From Achromobacter insuavis (GTDB lineage Bacteria > Pseudomonadota > Gammaproteobacteria > Burkholderiales > Burkholderiaceae_B), in the NCBI RefSeq assembly GCF_902859645.1, contig NZ_CADIJR010000033.1:1-64000 (forward strand): a DNA stretch of 64,000 nucleotides, written 5' to 3'. A program made the translations under genes and the position numbers. Within the stretch, counting starts at the first letter, position 1. Each line of letters begins with the position of its first letter. This document shows positions 35,414 through 43,117 of this stretch, one piece after another. The notes beneath the pieces are model-generated. The model made no database searches and had not been told where the DNA came from. It saw only the letters and a list, made by a program, of their open reading frames with translations.

Positions 35414-35728
35414 ATGCGCGCCGTGTTCCTGGCGCTGGCCGTATTGTTTGCGACGACGGTCCATGCGGCGAACTACCCCTGTTCCGGCAAGAAAGGCGGC
35501 GTGGAACGTTGTGTCGGGGAGCGGTTTCTCTGCCGTGATGGTTCGATCAGCGCATCGAAACGTGTCTGCACGGCGCCGGACGGCGGCGCCCAATCCCTGG
35601 TGTCGCCGCCACCCGCGACCGGTTCGGCCGGTACGTGCCACTGCCGCGACGGCCAATACTGCACGGGGCCGCGAGGCGGCACCTTCTGCTATACCGATAG
35701 CGGAAAAAAGTCATATCCGAGGAAGTGA
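35414..35728 (+). CDS. Small secreted cysteine-rich protein
   Basis: 104 residues: a Sec signal peptide of about 18 residues (VFLALAVLFATTVHA) then a mature chain with eight cysteines. The first module has CSGKKGGVERC followed by a FLCRDGSISASKRVC segment; after a Pro/Ser/Ala linker comes TCHCRDGQYCTGPRGGTFC. Spacing suggests disulfide-bonded knots. I know similar small CSGKKGG/DGSIS proteins in many proteobacteria but no function. It is coupled to the VOC gene upstream. Confidence 0.75.
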   Translation: MRAVFLALAVLFATTVHAANYPCSGKKGGVERCVGERFLCRDGSISASKRVCTAPDGGAQSLVSPPPATGSAGTCHCRDGQYCTGPRGGTFCYTDSGKKSYPRK

Positions 35729-35747
35729 CGGCCCGCCGTCACGCGGC

Positions 35748-36458
35748 TTATCGCTTCAGATGCTTCCAGACCTTCGCCAGGATGCCCTGCAAGGCCGTCC
35801 GGTCCGCTTCATCCAGGCAATCCACCAGCGACGCGCACATCGTCCAGAACGCCGGTAGCGCGCGGGCCAGCAGGTCGCGGCCGGCGTCGGTCAGGGTCAG
35901 CGAGATGCTGCGCCGGTCGTCGTGGTTGAGCGCCCGCGTCAGCAGCTCGCGTTTCTCCAGCCAGTCCAACAAGCCCGTGACCGTCGAACGCGTGACGCCG
36001 AAGTAGTCGGCGATGTACGACGGCGTCACCGCGCGGCCGTCGATCAGGCCGCGCTCGGCCAGGCCGAAGATCATCAGCACGTCCAGCTTGCTTTCCGATA
36101 CGCCGAACGGCGCCAGCGCTGCGTTGGCGCGGTGCTCCACGTCGTCGGCCAGCCACAGCATCAACAGGCCCAGGCCGGCGGCGCCGGTGTCGGTGCCGCG
36201 CGCGGCGGTCTGCGCCATCAAGGCCAGGTGGGGGCGGGCGGCGGCGGCCGCGCCGTCGCGCATGGCCTGGGCCTGGCGTGTCGTCGCGCTGTCGGGCGCG
36301 GCCTGCGAAGGGGGCGGGACGCCAGCCTTGGCCGAGGCGCGGGGCGCGGCGCCGGCGGGTTTTCGGGCGGGTTGGGGCTTGGCGGTCGGGGCGGCGGGCT
36401 TGCGGGCGGGCATGGGCAATCGGCGGGCGGTCGTGTTCGAGGGCGGCGTGGATGGCAT
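35748..36458 (-). CDS. MarR-family regulator with basic N-terminal tail
   Basis: 236 residues, longer than the usual 140-160. Residues about 85-236 are the MarR domain: LGLLMLWLADDVEHRANAAL, then the winged helix YIADYFGVTRSTVTGLLDWLE and wing NHDDRRSISLTLT. The first 75 residues are rich in Ala, Pro and Lys (PARKPAAPTAKPQPARKPAG), like a histone-H1 or AT-hook-like tail; an internal start (M16 or later) is possible and would trim it. It is divergent from a VOC/flavin-reductase operon, with a palindrome between, which it probably binds. Confidence 0.88.
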   Translation of the reverse strand: MPSTPPSNTTARRLPMPARKPAAPTAKPQPARKPAGAAPRASAKAGVPPPSQAAPDSATTRQAQAMRDGAAAAARPHLALMAQTAARGTDTGAAGLGLLMLWLADDVEHRANAALAPFGVSESKLDVLMIFGLAERGLIDGRAVTPSYIADYFGVTRSTVTGLLDWLEKRELLTRALNHDDRRSISLTLTDAGRDLLARALPAFWTMCASLVDCLDEADRTALQGILAKVWKHLKR

Positions 36459-36486
36459 GGATTATACGTTTCTCAAATAATACGAT

Positions 36487-36516
36487 TTGCATATAGTACG
36501 TCTAACGTACTATATT
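36487..36516 (+). promoter_or_regulatory. Promoter overlapped by 11-bp palindrome (MarR operator)
   Basis: ATATAGTACGT (36491-36501), spacer CTA, ACGTACTATAT (36505-36515) is a perfect inverted repeat. It overlaps a good sigma70-like promoter: TTGCAT at 36487-36492, 18 bases, TATATT at 36511-36516, facing the VOC/flavin-reductase genes. Size and position fit a MarR dimer repressing both directions. Confidence 0.7.
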
Positions 36517-36597
36517 CGCCGCATCGGCGTTCACGCCATTTCCGCGACCCCGGGGCCTTGCCCGGCAGGCCGCGTTGATCTTCAAGAGGAGACTGCC

Positions 36598-37056
36598 ATG
36601 CCCGTCAAAGTGCTCGAACTTCACCACGTCGGATTCGGCGTGAATCATGCCCAGGCCGACGCCATGCTCGATTTCTATCGCGATGTCCTGAGCCTGCCGC
36701 AGGATCCGGCGCGCTGGAAGATCCCTGGCATCTACGGGTCGTGGATCAACCTGCCCAATGGCACGCAATTGCACATCCTCGGCAGTGAAGGTCCGTCGCG
36801 CTACGCCAAGGGGCCGGGCCAGGACCCGGTGTCGAACCACATCGCGCTGGCGGTCGAAGACGTGCTGGCCGCCGAACAGGAACTGATCGCCCGCGGCATC
36901 GCCTACTTCACGCTCGACAACGTCGCCTCGCCCAGCCTCAAGCAACTGTTCCTGCACGATCCGGCCGGCAATCTGGTCGAGCTGCACCAGTCCAATGCCC
37001 GCCGGGCCGGCATCGACAAGCCGGAGCAGGATCCGGCGCGCGCGGGCAACGAATAA
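36598..37056 (+). CDS. VOC-family protein (glyoxalase/extradiol-dioxygenase-like)
   Basis: 152 residues. LHHVGFGVNHAQADAMLDFY begins the first module, with a His metal-ligand candidate at residue 9; SNHIALAVEDV opens the second, with another His; the Glu ligand is likely in GNLVELHQ. These three positions match a metal-dependent VOC enzyme such as a glyoxalase, a small lyase or a ring-cleavage enzyme. AGAGGAGA precedes the start. It is first in the MarR-controlled operon with the flavin reductase. Confidence 0.85.
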   Translation: MPVKVLELHHVGFGVNHAQADAMLDFYRDVLSLPQDPARWKIPGIYGSWINLPNGTQLHILGSEGPSRYAKGPGQDPVSNHIALAVEDVLAAEQELIARGIAYFTLDNVASPSLKQLFLHDPAGNLVELHQSNARRAGIDKPEQDPARAGNE

Positions 37057-37077
37057 ACCTTCTGGATCCGCCTACCC

Positions 37078-37764
37078 ATGTACTTCGACATGCAAGCGCT
37101 CAGCGGCGAGCAGCGCAGCAAACTCATGCATTCCACCGTGCTGCTCCGGCCCATCGCCTGGGTCAGTTCGCGCGATGCGCGCGGCGCGCTCAATGTCGCG
37201 CCGTTTTCCTTTTTCAATGTGATGTCCGGCGATCCGCCGATCCTGTGCTTCTGCGTCGGCTCGCGCGACGGCCGCCTCAAGGACACCGCGCGCAATATCG
37301 CCGCGCGCGGCGAATTCGTGGTCAACCTGGTGTCGGCGGCGCAGGCGCGGCGCATGAACGTGACCGCCATCGACTTCGATGCCAGCATCGACGAGGCGAT
37401 GGAGGCCGGGCTGCTGCTGGCGCCCGGCCGCAACGTGGAAGTGCCGCGGATCCAGGACAGTCCCGCCTCGATGGAGTGCCGCGTGCGCCAGCTGGTCGAC
37501 ATCGATGCGCGCCGCACGCTGGTCATCGGCGACATTGTCGGCATGCACCTGATCGATGCGGCGGTGACCGATGCCGAGCGCATGTTCATCGACCCCTTGC
37601 CGATGCAGCTGATCGGCCGGCTGCACAATCCGGGCTGGTATTGCGAGGTGAGCCGCGCGTTCCAGATGGCCACGCCGTCGGTGGCGCAGTGGCGCCAGAT
37701 GCAGCAGGAGGGCGTGGCGCAGCAGTACCTGGAGGAACCGCCGCCGCCGGTCGACGCGCGTTGA
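37078..37764 (+). CDS. Flavin reductase-like, FMN-binding split-barrel protein
   Basis: 228 residues. The split-barrel flavin reductase signature spans LLRPIAWVSSRDARGALNVAPFSFFN (in parts), then GDPPILCFCVGSR and KDTARNIAARGEFVVNLV. Such proteins supply reduced flavin to monooxygenases or act as flavin oxidoreductases. It lies 21 bases after the VOC gene and shares the MarR-controlled promoter. No partner monooxygenase is seen nearby. Confidence 0.87.
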   Translation: MYFDMQALSGEQRSKLMHSTVLLRPIAWVSSRDARGALNVAPFSFFNVMSGDPPILCFCVGSRDGRLKDTARNIAARGEFVVNLVSAAQARRMNVTAIDFDASIDEAMEAGLLLAPGRNVEVPRIQDSPASMECRVRQLVDIDARRTLVIGDIVGMHLIDAAVTDAERMFIDPLPMQLIGRLHNPGWYCEVSRAFQMATPSVAQWRQMQQEGVAQQYLEEPPPPVDAR

Positions 37765-37808
37765 CCAGGGTCCTGGCCGCGCCCGGCGTTCCTGCGTACA
37801 CTGGCGCC

Positions 37809-38423
37809 ATGCTACGCATCGACCATCTCACCAAACGCTACGGCGACCACTCCGTCTTCGAGGGCCTGACGCACACGTTCGCGCCCGGCTGCGTGGCGCT
37901 GTGCGAAGAGGAAAGCACCGGCAAATCCAGCCTGCTCGGCATCATCGCGGGCGTGCTCGCGCCGGATGGCGGCGAGGTCTGGATCGACGGCCATTCGCTG
38001 GCCCGGTCGCCGCAGCAGGCCAAGGGCCGGCTGGCCTATGTGCCCGACAACTGCCTGGCGCTGCCGGAGCAGACCGGGCGCGGGCTGCTCGAGCAGGTCG
38101 CGGCGGAAAAGCGGGTGGTGGTCGACGACGCGATCCTCGACCTGGCCGCCCGGTTGGGGCTGGAGCCGCACCTGGACAAGCGCTTCGAGCAGATGTCCAC
38201 CGGCACGCGCCGCAAGGTCTACCTGACCGCGGCGGCCCTGGGCGACCCGGCGGTGGTCATCGCCGACGGTCCCAGCAATGGGCTCGACACGCCGGCACGG
38301 CGTGCGTTGGCCGAGTTGTTCAAGGCCTGGGGCAGGGACCGGGTGGTGCTGTTCGCCAGCCACGATCCCGAGCTGGTGCAGGCCTGCGGGGCGGCGGTGG
38401 TGGACGTCGCCGCGTTGCGCTAG
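37809..38423 (+). CDS. Stand-alone ABC ATPase with degenerate catalytic motifs
   Basis: 204 residues, with the overall order of an ABC ATP-binding subunit (RIDHLTKRYGDHSVFEGL start). The P-loop reads E33-E-E-S-T-G-K-S rather than GxNGxGKS, so two glycines are gone, although G38, K39 and S40 remain. The signature is MSTGTRRK instead of LSGGQ. After Walker B D153 the catalytic Glu is Gly154 (IADGPSNGLD). The H-loop SHDPEL is intact. No permease is adjacent. It may bind ATP without hydrolysing it well, or be decaying. It resembles bacteriocin/ABC-2 export ATPases. Confidence 0.8.
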   Translation: MLRIDHLTKRYGDHSVFEGLTHTFAPGCVALCEEESTGKSSLLGIIAGVLAPDGGEVWIDGHSLARSPQQAKGRLAYVPDNCLALPEQTGRGLLEQVAAEKRVVVDDAILDLAARLGLEPHLDKRFEQMSTGTRRKVYLTAAALGDPAVVIADGPSNGLDTPARRALAELFKAWGRDRVVLFASHDPELVQACGAAVVDVAALR

Positions 38424-38458
38424 CGTCCCGCCCGCCGCGCGGGATCCCCGCCAGCGAC

Positions 38459-39220
38459 CTACTTGCCGCCGGTGACGTCGACGAACGTCCCGGTGACGTA
38501 CGAGGCCTCGGCGCCCGCCAGCCACAGGATGGCGCGCGCCACTTCCTCGGGCTGGCCGCCGCGGCCCATGGGCACGGTGTCCTTGATGCGGTCCACCCGT
38601 CCCGGTTCGCCGCCGCTGGCGTGCATCTCGGTGTAGATGTGGCCCGGGCGCACGCCGTTCACGCGGATGCCCTCGCGCGCCACTTCCTTGGAAAAGCCGA
38701 TCGTGAAGCTCTCCAGCGCGCCCTTGGAGGCGGCGTAGTCCACGTATTCATTGGGACTGCCGAGCCGCGCCGCGCCCGATGACACGTTGATGATGGCGCC
38801 GCCCCGGCCGTTGTGGAGTCGGGACATGCGCCGGGCCGCCTGCTGGGCGCAGAGCATGGGGCCGATGGCGTTGACCGCGAAGATCCGCTGCATGCGCTCG
38901 AACGTCAGGTCCTCCACGCGCGATTGCCGCGCAATGATCGCGGCGTTGTTGACCAGCACGTCGAGGCGGCCGAATTCGCCGTCGATGGCAGCGAACAGCC
39001 GGACCACCTGGTTGGGATCCGCGCTGTCGGCGCATACGGCCAGGGCGCGGCGCCCCTCGGCCCGCACATCGGCCGCCACGGCCTGGGCCGCCGCCTCGTT
39101 CGAGACGTAGCTGATCGCCACGTCATAGCCCTGTGCCGCCGCCAGCCGCGCGGTCGCGGCGCCGACGCCGCGGCTGCCGCCGGTGATCAGGATGACGGGG
39201 GCCTGGGATTCGGTGGACAT
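38459..39220 (-). CDS. SDR-family oxidoreductase, FabG-like
   Basis: 253 residues, a classical NAD(P)-dependent SDR: TGGSRGVGAATA near the N terminus, LVNNAAII, catalytic Ser in NVSSGAA and YxxxK in YVDYAASKGALESF, and the C-terminal GTFVDVTGGK. Substrate not predictable. The start ATG 39220 has AGGAGC upstream. It is divergent from another SDR with 246 bases between; no clear operator seen there. Confidence 0.88.
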   Translation of the reverse strand: MSTESQAPVILITGGSRGVGAATARLAAAQGYDVAISYVSNEAAAQAVAADVRAEGRRALAVCADSADPNQVVRLFAAIDGEFGRLDVLVNNAAIIARQSRVEDLTFERMQRIFAVNAIGPMLCAQQAARRMSRLHNGRGGAIINVSSGAARLGSPNEYVDYAASKGALESFTIGFSKEVAREGIRVNGVRPGHIYTEMHASGGEPGRVDRIKDTVPMGRGGQPEEVARAILWLAGAEASYVTGTFVDVTGGK

Positions 39221-39466
39221 GGGGGGGCTCCTGCTGCGAAGTTCGTGATCGGGGAAGTCGGGCGCGCCTGCGCCGCGTGGCTCACTATACTGCGCGTGGG
39301 GCCGCTGCCACGCCGGCCGGCGCCGGAATTCCCGGACGCGCTGGCGGGTCAAGGCGACGCGGCGCTTGCGATGCCGATACACTGCCAACGCCTCTGCATG
39401 GCGCGTTATCGGCGGCGGTCGCGCGCGACGCGCGCCGCCCGCGCCCGGTTTTCTAGGAGTGGATTC

Positions 39467-40198
39467 ATGGCACGCATCTTCATTACCGGTTCAGTCGACG
39501 GCCTGGGCCTGGCGGCCGCGCGCGCACTGTTGGCCGACGGCCACATGGTGGTCGTGCATGGCCGCAATCGCGAGCGCCTGGGCGCCGCGCGGGAATTGCT
39601 GTCGCAAGGGTCGTTGGCGGTGGTGGGCGATCTGGCCGACCTGGCGCAGACGCGGGACCTGGCGGACCAGCTCAACGCCCTGGGCCGGATGGACGCGGTC
39701 ATCCACAATGCCGGGGTCTTCACCGGCCCCGCCATCCTGCCGGTCAATGTCATCGCGCCGTATGTGCTGACCGCGTTGATGCAGCGCCCGCGGCGCCTGG
39801 TCTACCTGAGCAGCGAAATGCATGACGACGGCCGGCCCGACCTGACGGGCATGGCGTGGGACGGCAGCCGCGAGAGCGGCTCGTATTCGGACAGCAAGCT
39901 GTTCGTGACGGCGCTGGCGGCGGCGGTGGCGCGGTTGTGGCCGGACGTGGCCAGCCACGCGGTGGACCCCGGCTGGGTGCCCACCAAGATGGGCGGGCCG
40001 GATGCGCCGGGCGATCTCAGCCTGGGACACGTCACGCAGGCCTGGCTGGCGACGGGCGACGATTCCGCCATCGGCCAGAGCGGCGGATACTGGCATCACC
40101 AGGCGCGCCTCGACCCCCATCCGGCGGTGCGCGATGAGTCCTTCCAGGCGCGGTTGCTCGCCGCATTGCGCCAGGCGACGGGGATTGCGCTGGCATAG
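39467..40198 (+). CDS. SDR-family oxidoreductase
   Basis: 243 residues. The N-terminal motif is TGSVDGLGLAAA, a variant of TGxxxGxG, followed by HNAGVF; the active site shows LSSEM for Ser and YSDSKLFV for Tyr-x3-Lys. It resembles the retinol-dehydrogenase/WWOX-like group of SDRs. CTAGGAGTGG precedes ATG 39467. It converges on the TetR gene with 6 bases between stops. Confidence 0.85.
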   Translation: MARIFITGSVDGLGLAAARALLADGHMVVVHGRNRERLGAARELLSQGSLAVVGDLADLAQTRDLADQLNALGRMDAVIHNAGVFTGPAILPVNVIAPYVLTALMQRPRRLVYLSSEMHDDGRPDLTGMAWDGSRESGSYSDSKLFVTALAAAVARLWPDVASHAVDPGWVPTKMGGPDAPGDLSLGHVTQAWLATGDDSAIGQSGGYWHHQARLDPHPAVRDESFQARLLAALRQATGIALA

Positions 40199-40204
40199 CG
40201 CCGG

Positions 40205-40798
40205 TTACGCGTCGGTCGACGCCGCATCGAGCGCGGCGCTTTTCTGGTTGATCGCGGCCTCCAGGGCCCGCACCCAGTCCGTGCGGCCGGCGCCCTGTTC
40301 GAGCACGCGGTAGCCGATCATCGCCGCGAACAGCACCATGGCGTCGGTGTCGTCGCCCTGCGCGGCGGGCGCCTGGCCGATGAACTGTTCATACAGCCTG
40401 CCCGCGCCCGCGGCGTAGGCCTGCGCCACGGCGGCGGCCGCCTCGTCCCCGTCCGCATGCGGCGCGAAGGCCAGCAAGGGGCAGCGATGCGCCGCGCGCC
40501 GGTTGCCGAGATAGCGCGGCACCAGCGCGGCCACGGGGTTCTCGTTGCGCTTGCCGGCGGCCTCGAAGGCCTTGTCCCAAGCGGCCGACGCCTGCGCGAA
40601 GACGGCCGAGACGGCCTGCGCCGCCAGGTCTTCCTTGGACGTGAAATGCCGGTAGAAGCCGCCGACGGTCATGCCGCAGTCGCGCATGATGTCGGCGACC
40701 GACACGCCGTCAATGCCCTGCGCGCGGAACAGCCGCGCGGCGCTGGCCAGGATGCGCGCCCGGTTTTCGTCCGCCTGTTCCCGCGATACGCGTCCCAT
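40205..40798 (-). CDS. TetR/AcrR family regulator
   Basis: 197 residues. Helix-turn-helix about residues 12-58: ILASAARLFRAQGIDGVSVADIM followed by GMTVGGFYRHFTSKEDLAAQ (each in the usual TetR register). The C-terminal region has CPLLAFAPHADGDEA, typical of the TetR_C13-like branch that senses electrophiles or aromatic compounds (YcnC/AcuR-like). It begins 5 bases after the MaoC gene stop, on the same strand, so both share a promoter; the palindrome at 41304 is a candidate operator. Confidence 0.88.
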   Translation of the reverse strand: MGRVSREQADENRARILASAARLFRAQGIDGVSVADIMRDCGMTVGGFYRHFTSKEDLAAQAVSAVFAQASAAWDKAFEAAGKRNENPVAALVPRYLGNRRAAHRCPLLAFAPHADGDEAAAAVAQAYAAGAGRLYEQFIGQAPAAQGDDTDAMVLFAAMIGYRVLEQGAGRTDWVRALEAAINQKSAALDAASTDA

Positions 40799-40803
40799 GG
40801 CGC

Positions 40804-41262
40804 TCAGCGGCGGCGGAAGCTGACCACCTTGCTGGTCAGCTTCTGCACTTCCTCGCCGTGCTGGTTGTAGGTGATGCTCTCGACCACGACGATGCCGCGG
40901 TCCGGCTTGCTGCGCGAAGGGGTGATGCCGAGGATCGTGCTTTTCACCTGCAGCGTGTCGCCCGGCCGCGTCGGGCGCGCCCAGGCCAGTTCGGCGCCCG
41001 CGCCGATGACGCCGTCGGCCAGCGGCATGCTGTCGACCAGCAGGCGCATCGTGATGGCGGCGGTGTGCCAGCCGCTCGCGGCCAGTCCCTGGAACAGCGA
41101 GTCGCGCGCCGCGGTCTCGTCCAGGTGGAAGGGCTGGGGGTCGAACTCGGTGGCGAAGCGGCGCACCTGGTCGAGGTCGAGCCGATGCGTGGCGCTGGTG
41201 TAGGTGTCGCCAACCGCGAGGTCGTCCAGATACAGTCGGTCGGGGGATGAGGCGGGCGCCAT
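40804..41262 (-). CDS. MaoC-family hydratase/dehydratase
   Basis: 152 residues, a hot-dog-fold enzyme of the MaoC/(R)-enoyl-CoA hydratase group. Catalytic Asp and His are in EFDPQPFHLDET, and GLAASGWHTAAITMRLL completes the signature. It hydrates or dehydrates a thioester. ATG 41262 with AGGAGAT upstream is preferred to a longer reading with no Shine-Dalgarno. First gene of a two-gene unit with TetR. Confidence 0.88.
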   Translation of the reverse strand: MAPASSPDRLYLDDLAVGDTYTSATHRLDLDQVRRFATEFDPQPFHLDETAARDSLFQGLAASGWHTAAITMRLLVDSMPLADGVIGAGAELAWARPTRPGDTLQVKSTILGITPSRSKPDRGIVVVESITYNQHGEEVQKLTSKVVSFRRR

Positions 41263-41303
41263 GGGCAATCTCCTGCGGGCAAAGGGACGGGGGTGCTGCA
41301 AAA

Positions 41304-41323
41304 TAGATTATTGATGTAATCTA
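41304..41323. promoter_or_regulatory. Palindromic operator between MaoC/TetR and tautomerase genes
   Basis: TAGATTA-TTGATG-TAATCTA is a perfect 7-bp inverted repeat in the 143-base divergent gap. It is a probable binding site for the TetR regulator of the leftward unit, which could thereby control the tautomerase too; the AraC protein downstream is the other candidate. Confidence 0.55.
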
Positions 41324-41405
41324 ATTGACGCGCAAGCCGCGCCCGGCCATTGCCGGACCCGACGCGGCTGCCGTCCCCGTCCCACGCCACGCAAGGAATG
41401 ACGCC

Positions 41406-41789
41406 ATGCCTTTGGTCCGCATCGATATCCGCAAGCACGCCGACCCCCTGTTCGCCAGGAAGATCGGCGAGGTGGTCTACCGCGCCATGCGGACCACCAT
41501 CGGCGTGCCCGACAAGGACAATTTCCAGATCCTCAACGAACATGACGGCGGCCATTTCGTCTACGATCCTTCGTACCTGGACATCGCGCGCACCGACGGG
41601 CTGGTCTATCTCCAGATCACCCTCAACGAGGGGCGCACGCTGGACCAGAAGAAGGCGCTTTACCTGGCCATCGCCGACGGGCTGCACGCCGAGCTGGCGA
41701 TCCGCCGCGAAGACGTCTTCATCAGCCTGGTCGAGGTCAAGAAGGAAAACTGGTCCTTCGGCAATGGCCTGGCCCAGTATGCCAACTGA
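41406..41789 (+). CDS. Tautomerase-superfamily protein
   Basis: 127 residues. After Met removal the catalytic Pro1 is exposed (M-PLVRIDIRKH), as in 4-oxalocrotonate tautomerase relatives. The length is that of double-module members such as malonate semialdehyde decarboxylase-like and cis-CaaD-like enzymes; VPDKDNFQIL and FISLVEVKKENWSFG are consistent with this branch. AGGAAT lies upstream of the start. It precedes an AraC regulator by 36 bases. Confidence 0.85.
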   Translation: MPLVRIDIRKHADPLFARKIGEVVYRAMRTTIGVPDKDNFQILNEHDGGHFVYDPSYLDIARTDGLVYLQITLNEGRTLDQKKALYLAIADGLHAELAIRREDVFISLVEVKKENWSFGNGLAQYAN

Positions 41790-41825
41790 GGGCGGCCGCC
41801 GGCCGGTCGCCGCCATCCCATCTCC

Positions 41826-42653
41826 ATGACATCAGACGACTGGATCCAGGTCAGGCGCGACCCCGCGACGGGCATCGAGGTGGTGCATGCGCATTTTCGC
41901 GGGCATGCCTACGACCCGCATGACCACGACGAGATGCTGGTCGGCGTCACGCTGCAAGGCGTGCAGCAGTTCCAGTGCGCGCGGCGCACCGTCACCAGCA
42001 CGGTGGGTCACGCCATGCTGATCGAACCCGGCGCCGTGCATGACGGCCATGCCGGCACCGAGCAGGGGTTCACCTATTCGATGCTCTATCTGCCGCTGTC
42101 CTGGGTCGACGGCGCCCTGGCGCGGCGCGAGGGCAAGCCCGCGCGTCAGGCGTTCTCGATGTTCCGGACCTCGTTGTCGCGCGATCCGGCGCTGATCCAC
42201 GCCATCGTCGGGACGCTGCACAGCTTCGCGCCGGGCGGCCTGCAATTGGCGCGCGACGAGGCGCTGGACCGGCTCATCGCGCAGCTGGCCGCCGACGGCG
42301 AGCGCCTGCTCATGCCGGCCCCGCGGCCCGCGCCGGTGAAGCTGCGGCGGGCGCAGGCGTTCATCGAGGCGCACATGGCCGCCGACATCAGCATGGACCA
42401 GGTCGCCCACGACTCGGGCATGGACCGCTATGCCCTGGCGCGCCAGTTCCGCCGCGAACTGGGCCTGGCGCCGCACGCCTACCTGGTGAGCCTGCGCCTG
42501 CGGCGCGCGCGCGAGCTGCTGGCGCGCGGCATCTCGCCGGCGGACGTGGCCGCGCAGGTCGGGTTCGCCGACCAGAGCCACCTGGGGCGCTGGTTCAAGC
42601 GCGCCTATCGCATCACCCCCGCGAAGTACCTGCGCAGCGCACAAACGTTCTAG
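41826..42653 (+). CDS. AraC-family transcriptional regulator
   Basis: 275 residues: an N-terminal cupin-like arabinose-binding domain (HAYDPHDHDEMLVGV, IEPGAVHDGHAG) and a C-terminal double helix-turn-helix (about 175-272) with ISMDQVAHDSGMDRYALARQFR and the second helix DVAAQVGFADQSHLGRWFKRA. It may activate the tautomerase gene or the neighbouring DUF2000 gene; exporter-associated regulators have similar N-termini. Confidence 0.9.
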   Translation: MTSDDWIQVRRDPATGIEVVHAHFRGHAYDPHDHDEMLVGVTLQGVQQFQCARRTVTSTVGHAMLIEPGAVHDGHAGTEQGFTYSMLYLPLSWVDGALARREGKPARQAFSMFRTSLSRDPALIHAIVGTLHSFAPGGLQLARDEALDRLIAQLAADGERLLMPAPRPAPVKLRRAQAFIEAHMAADISMDQVAHDSGMDRYALARQFRRELGLAPHAYLVSLRLRRARELLARGISPADVAAQVGFADQSHLGRWFKRAYRITPAKYLRSAQTF

Positions 42654-42709
42654 ATCCGCGCGCGCCGTCGGGCCAGGATGGGCGTTTTGTCCTGAATGGG
42701 AGTTTCGAC

Positions 42710-43117
42710 GTGTTTGATACCAAAGTGGCGATCATCGTGCGCAATGATCTGGCGACCTGGCAGCGCCTGAATGTGGTCGCTTTCCTGTCCACCGGCCTGG
42801 CCAGCGCCGCGCCCGAAATGCTGGGGGAACCCTATGTCGACGCGGCGGGGCATCGCTATGCCGGCATGTCGGTGCAGCCGATCCTGGTGTTCGAGGGGGA
42901 CCGGGCCGGCCTGCAGGCGGCGCACCGGATCGCGCGCGACCGCGAGCTGACGCTGGCGCCGTTCGTCCATGCCATGTTCGCCACCGGCCACGACGAGGCC
43001 AACCGCGCGGTGTTCCGCGCCGAGCCGGCCGACGATCTGGACCTGGTCGGCATCGCCCTGCGCGGTCCGAAGAAGGCGGTGGACAAGGCGGTCAAGGGGC
43101 TGTCGCTGCATCCTTGA
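42710..43117 (+). CDS. DUF2000-family protein
   Basis: 135 residues, beginning at GTG 42710 in GACGTGTTTG. The chain DTKVAIIVRNDLATWQRLNVVAFL and the long conserved C-terminal half fit DUF2000, a family often found next to AraC or Lrp regulators; no activity is established. The last 26 bases overlap the end of the convergent membrane-protein gene. No strong Shine-Dalgarno is seen other than TGGGAG at 42698. Confidence 0.75.
   Translation: MFDTKVAIIVRNDLATWQRLNVVAFLSTGLASAAPEMLGEPYVDAAGHRYAGMSVQPILVFEGDRAGLQAAHRIARDRELTLAPFVHAMFATGHDEANRAVFRAEPADDLDLVGIALRGPKKAVDKAVKGLSLHP

Noticed and set aside
36487-36516. Palindrome considered as a transcription terminator
   Set aside because: It lies between divergent starts, is AT-rich and has no T-run; operator position fits better.
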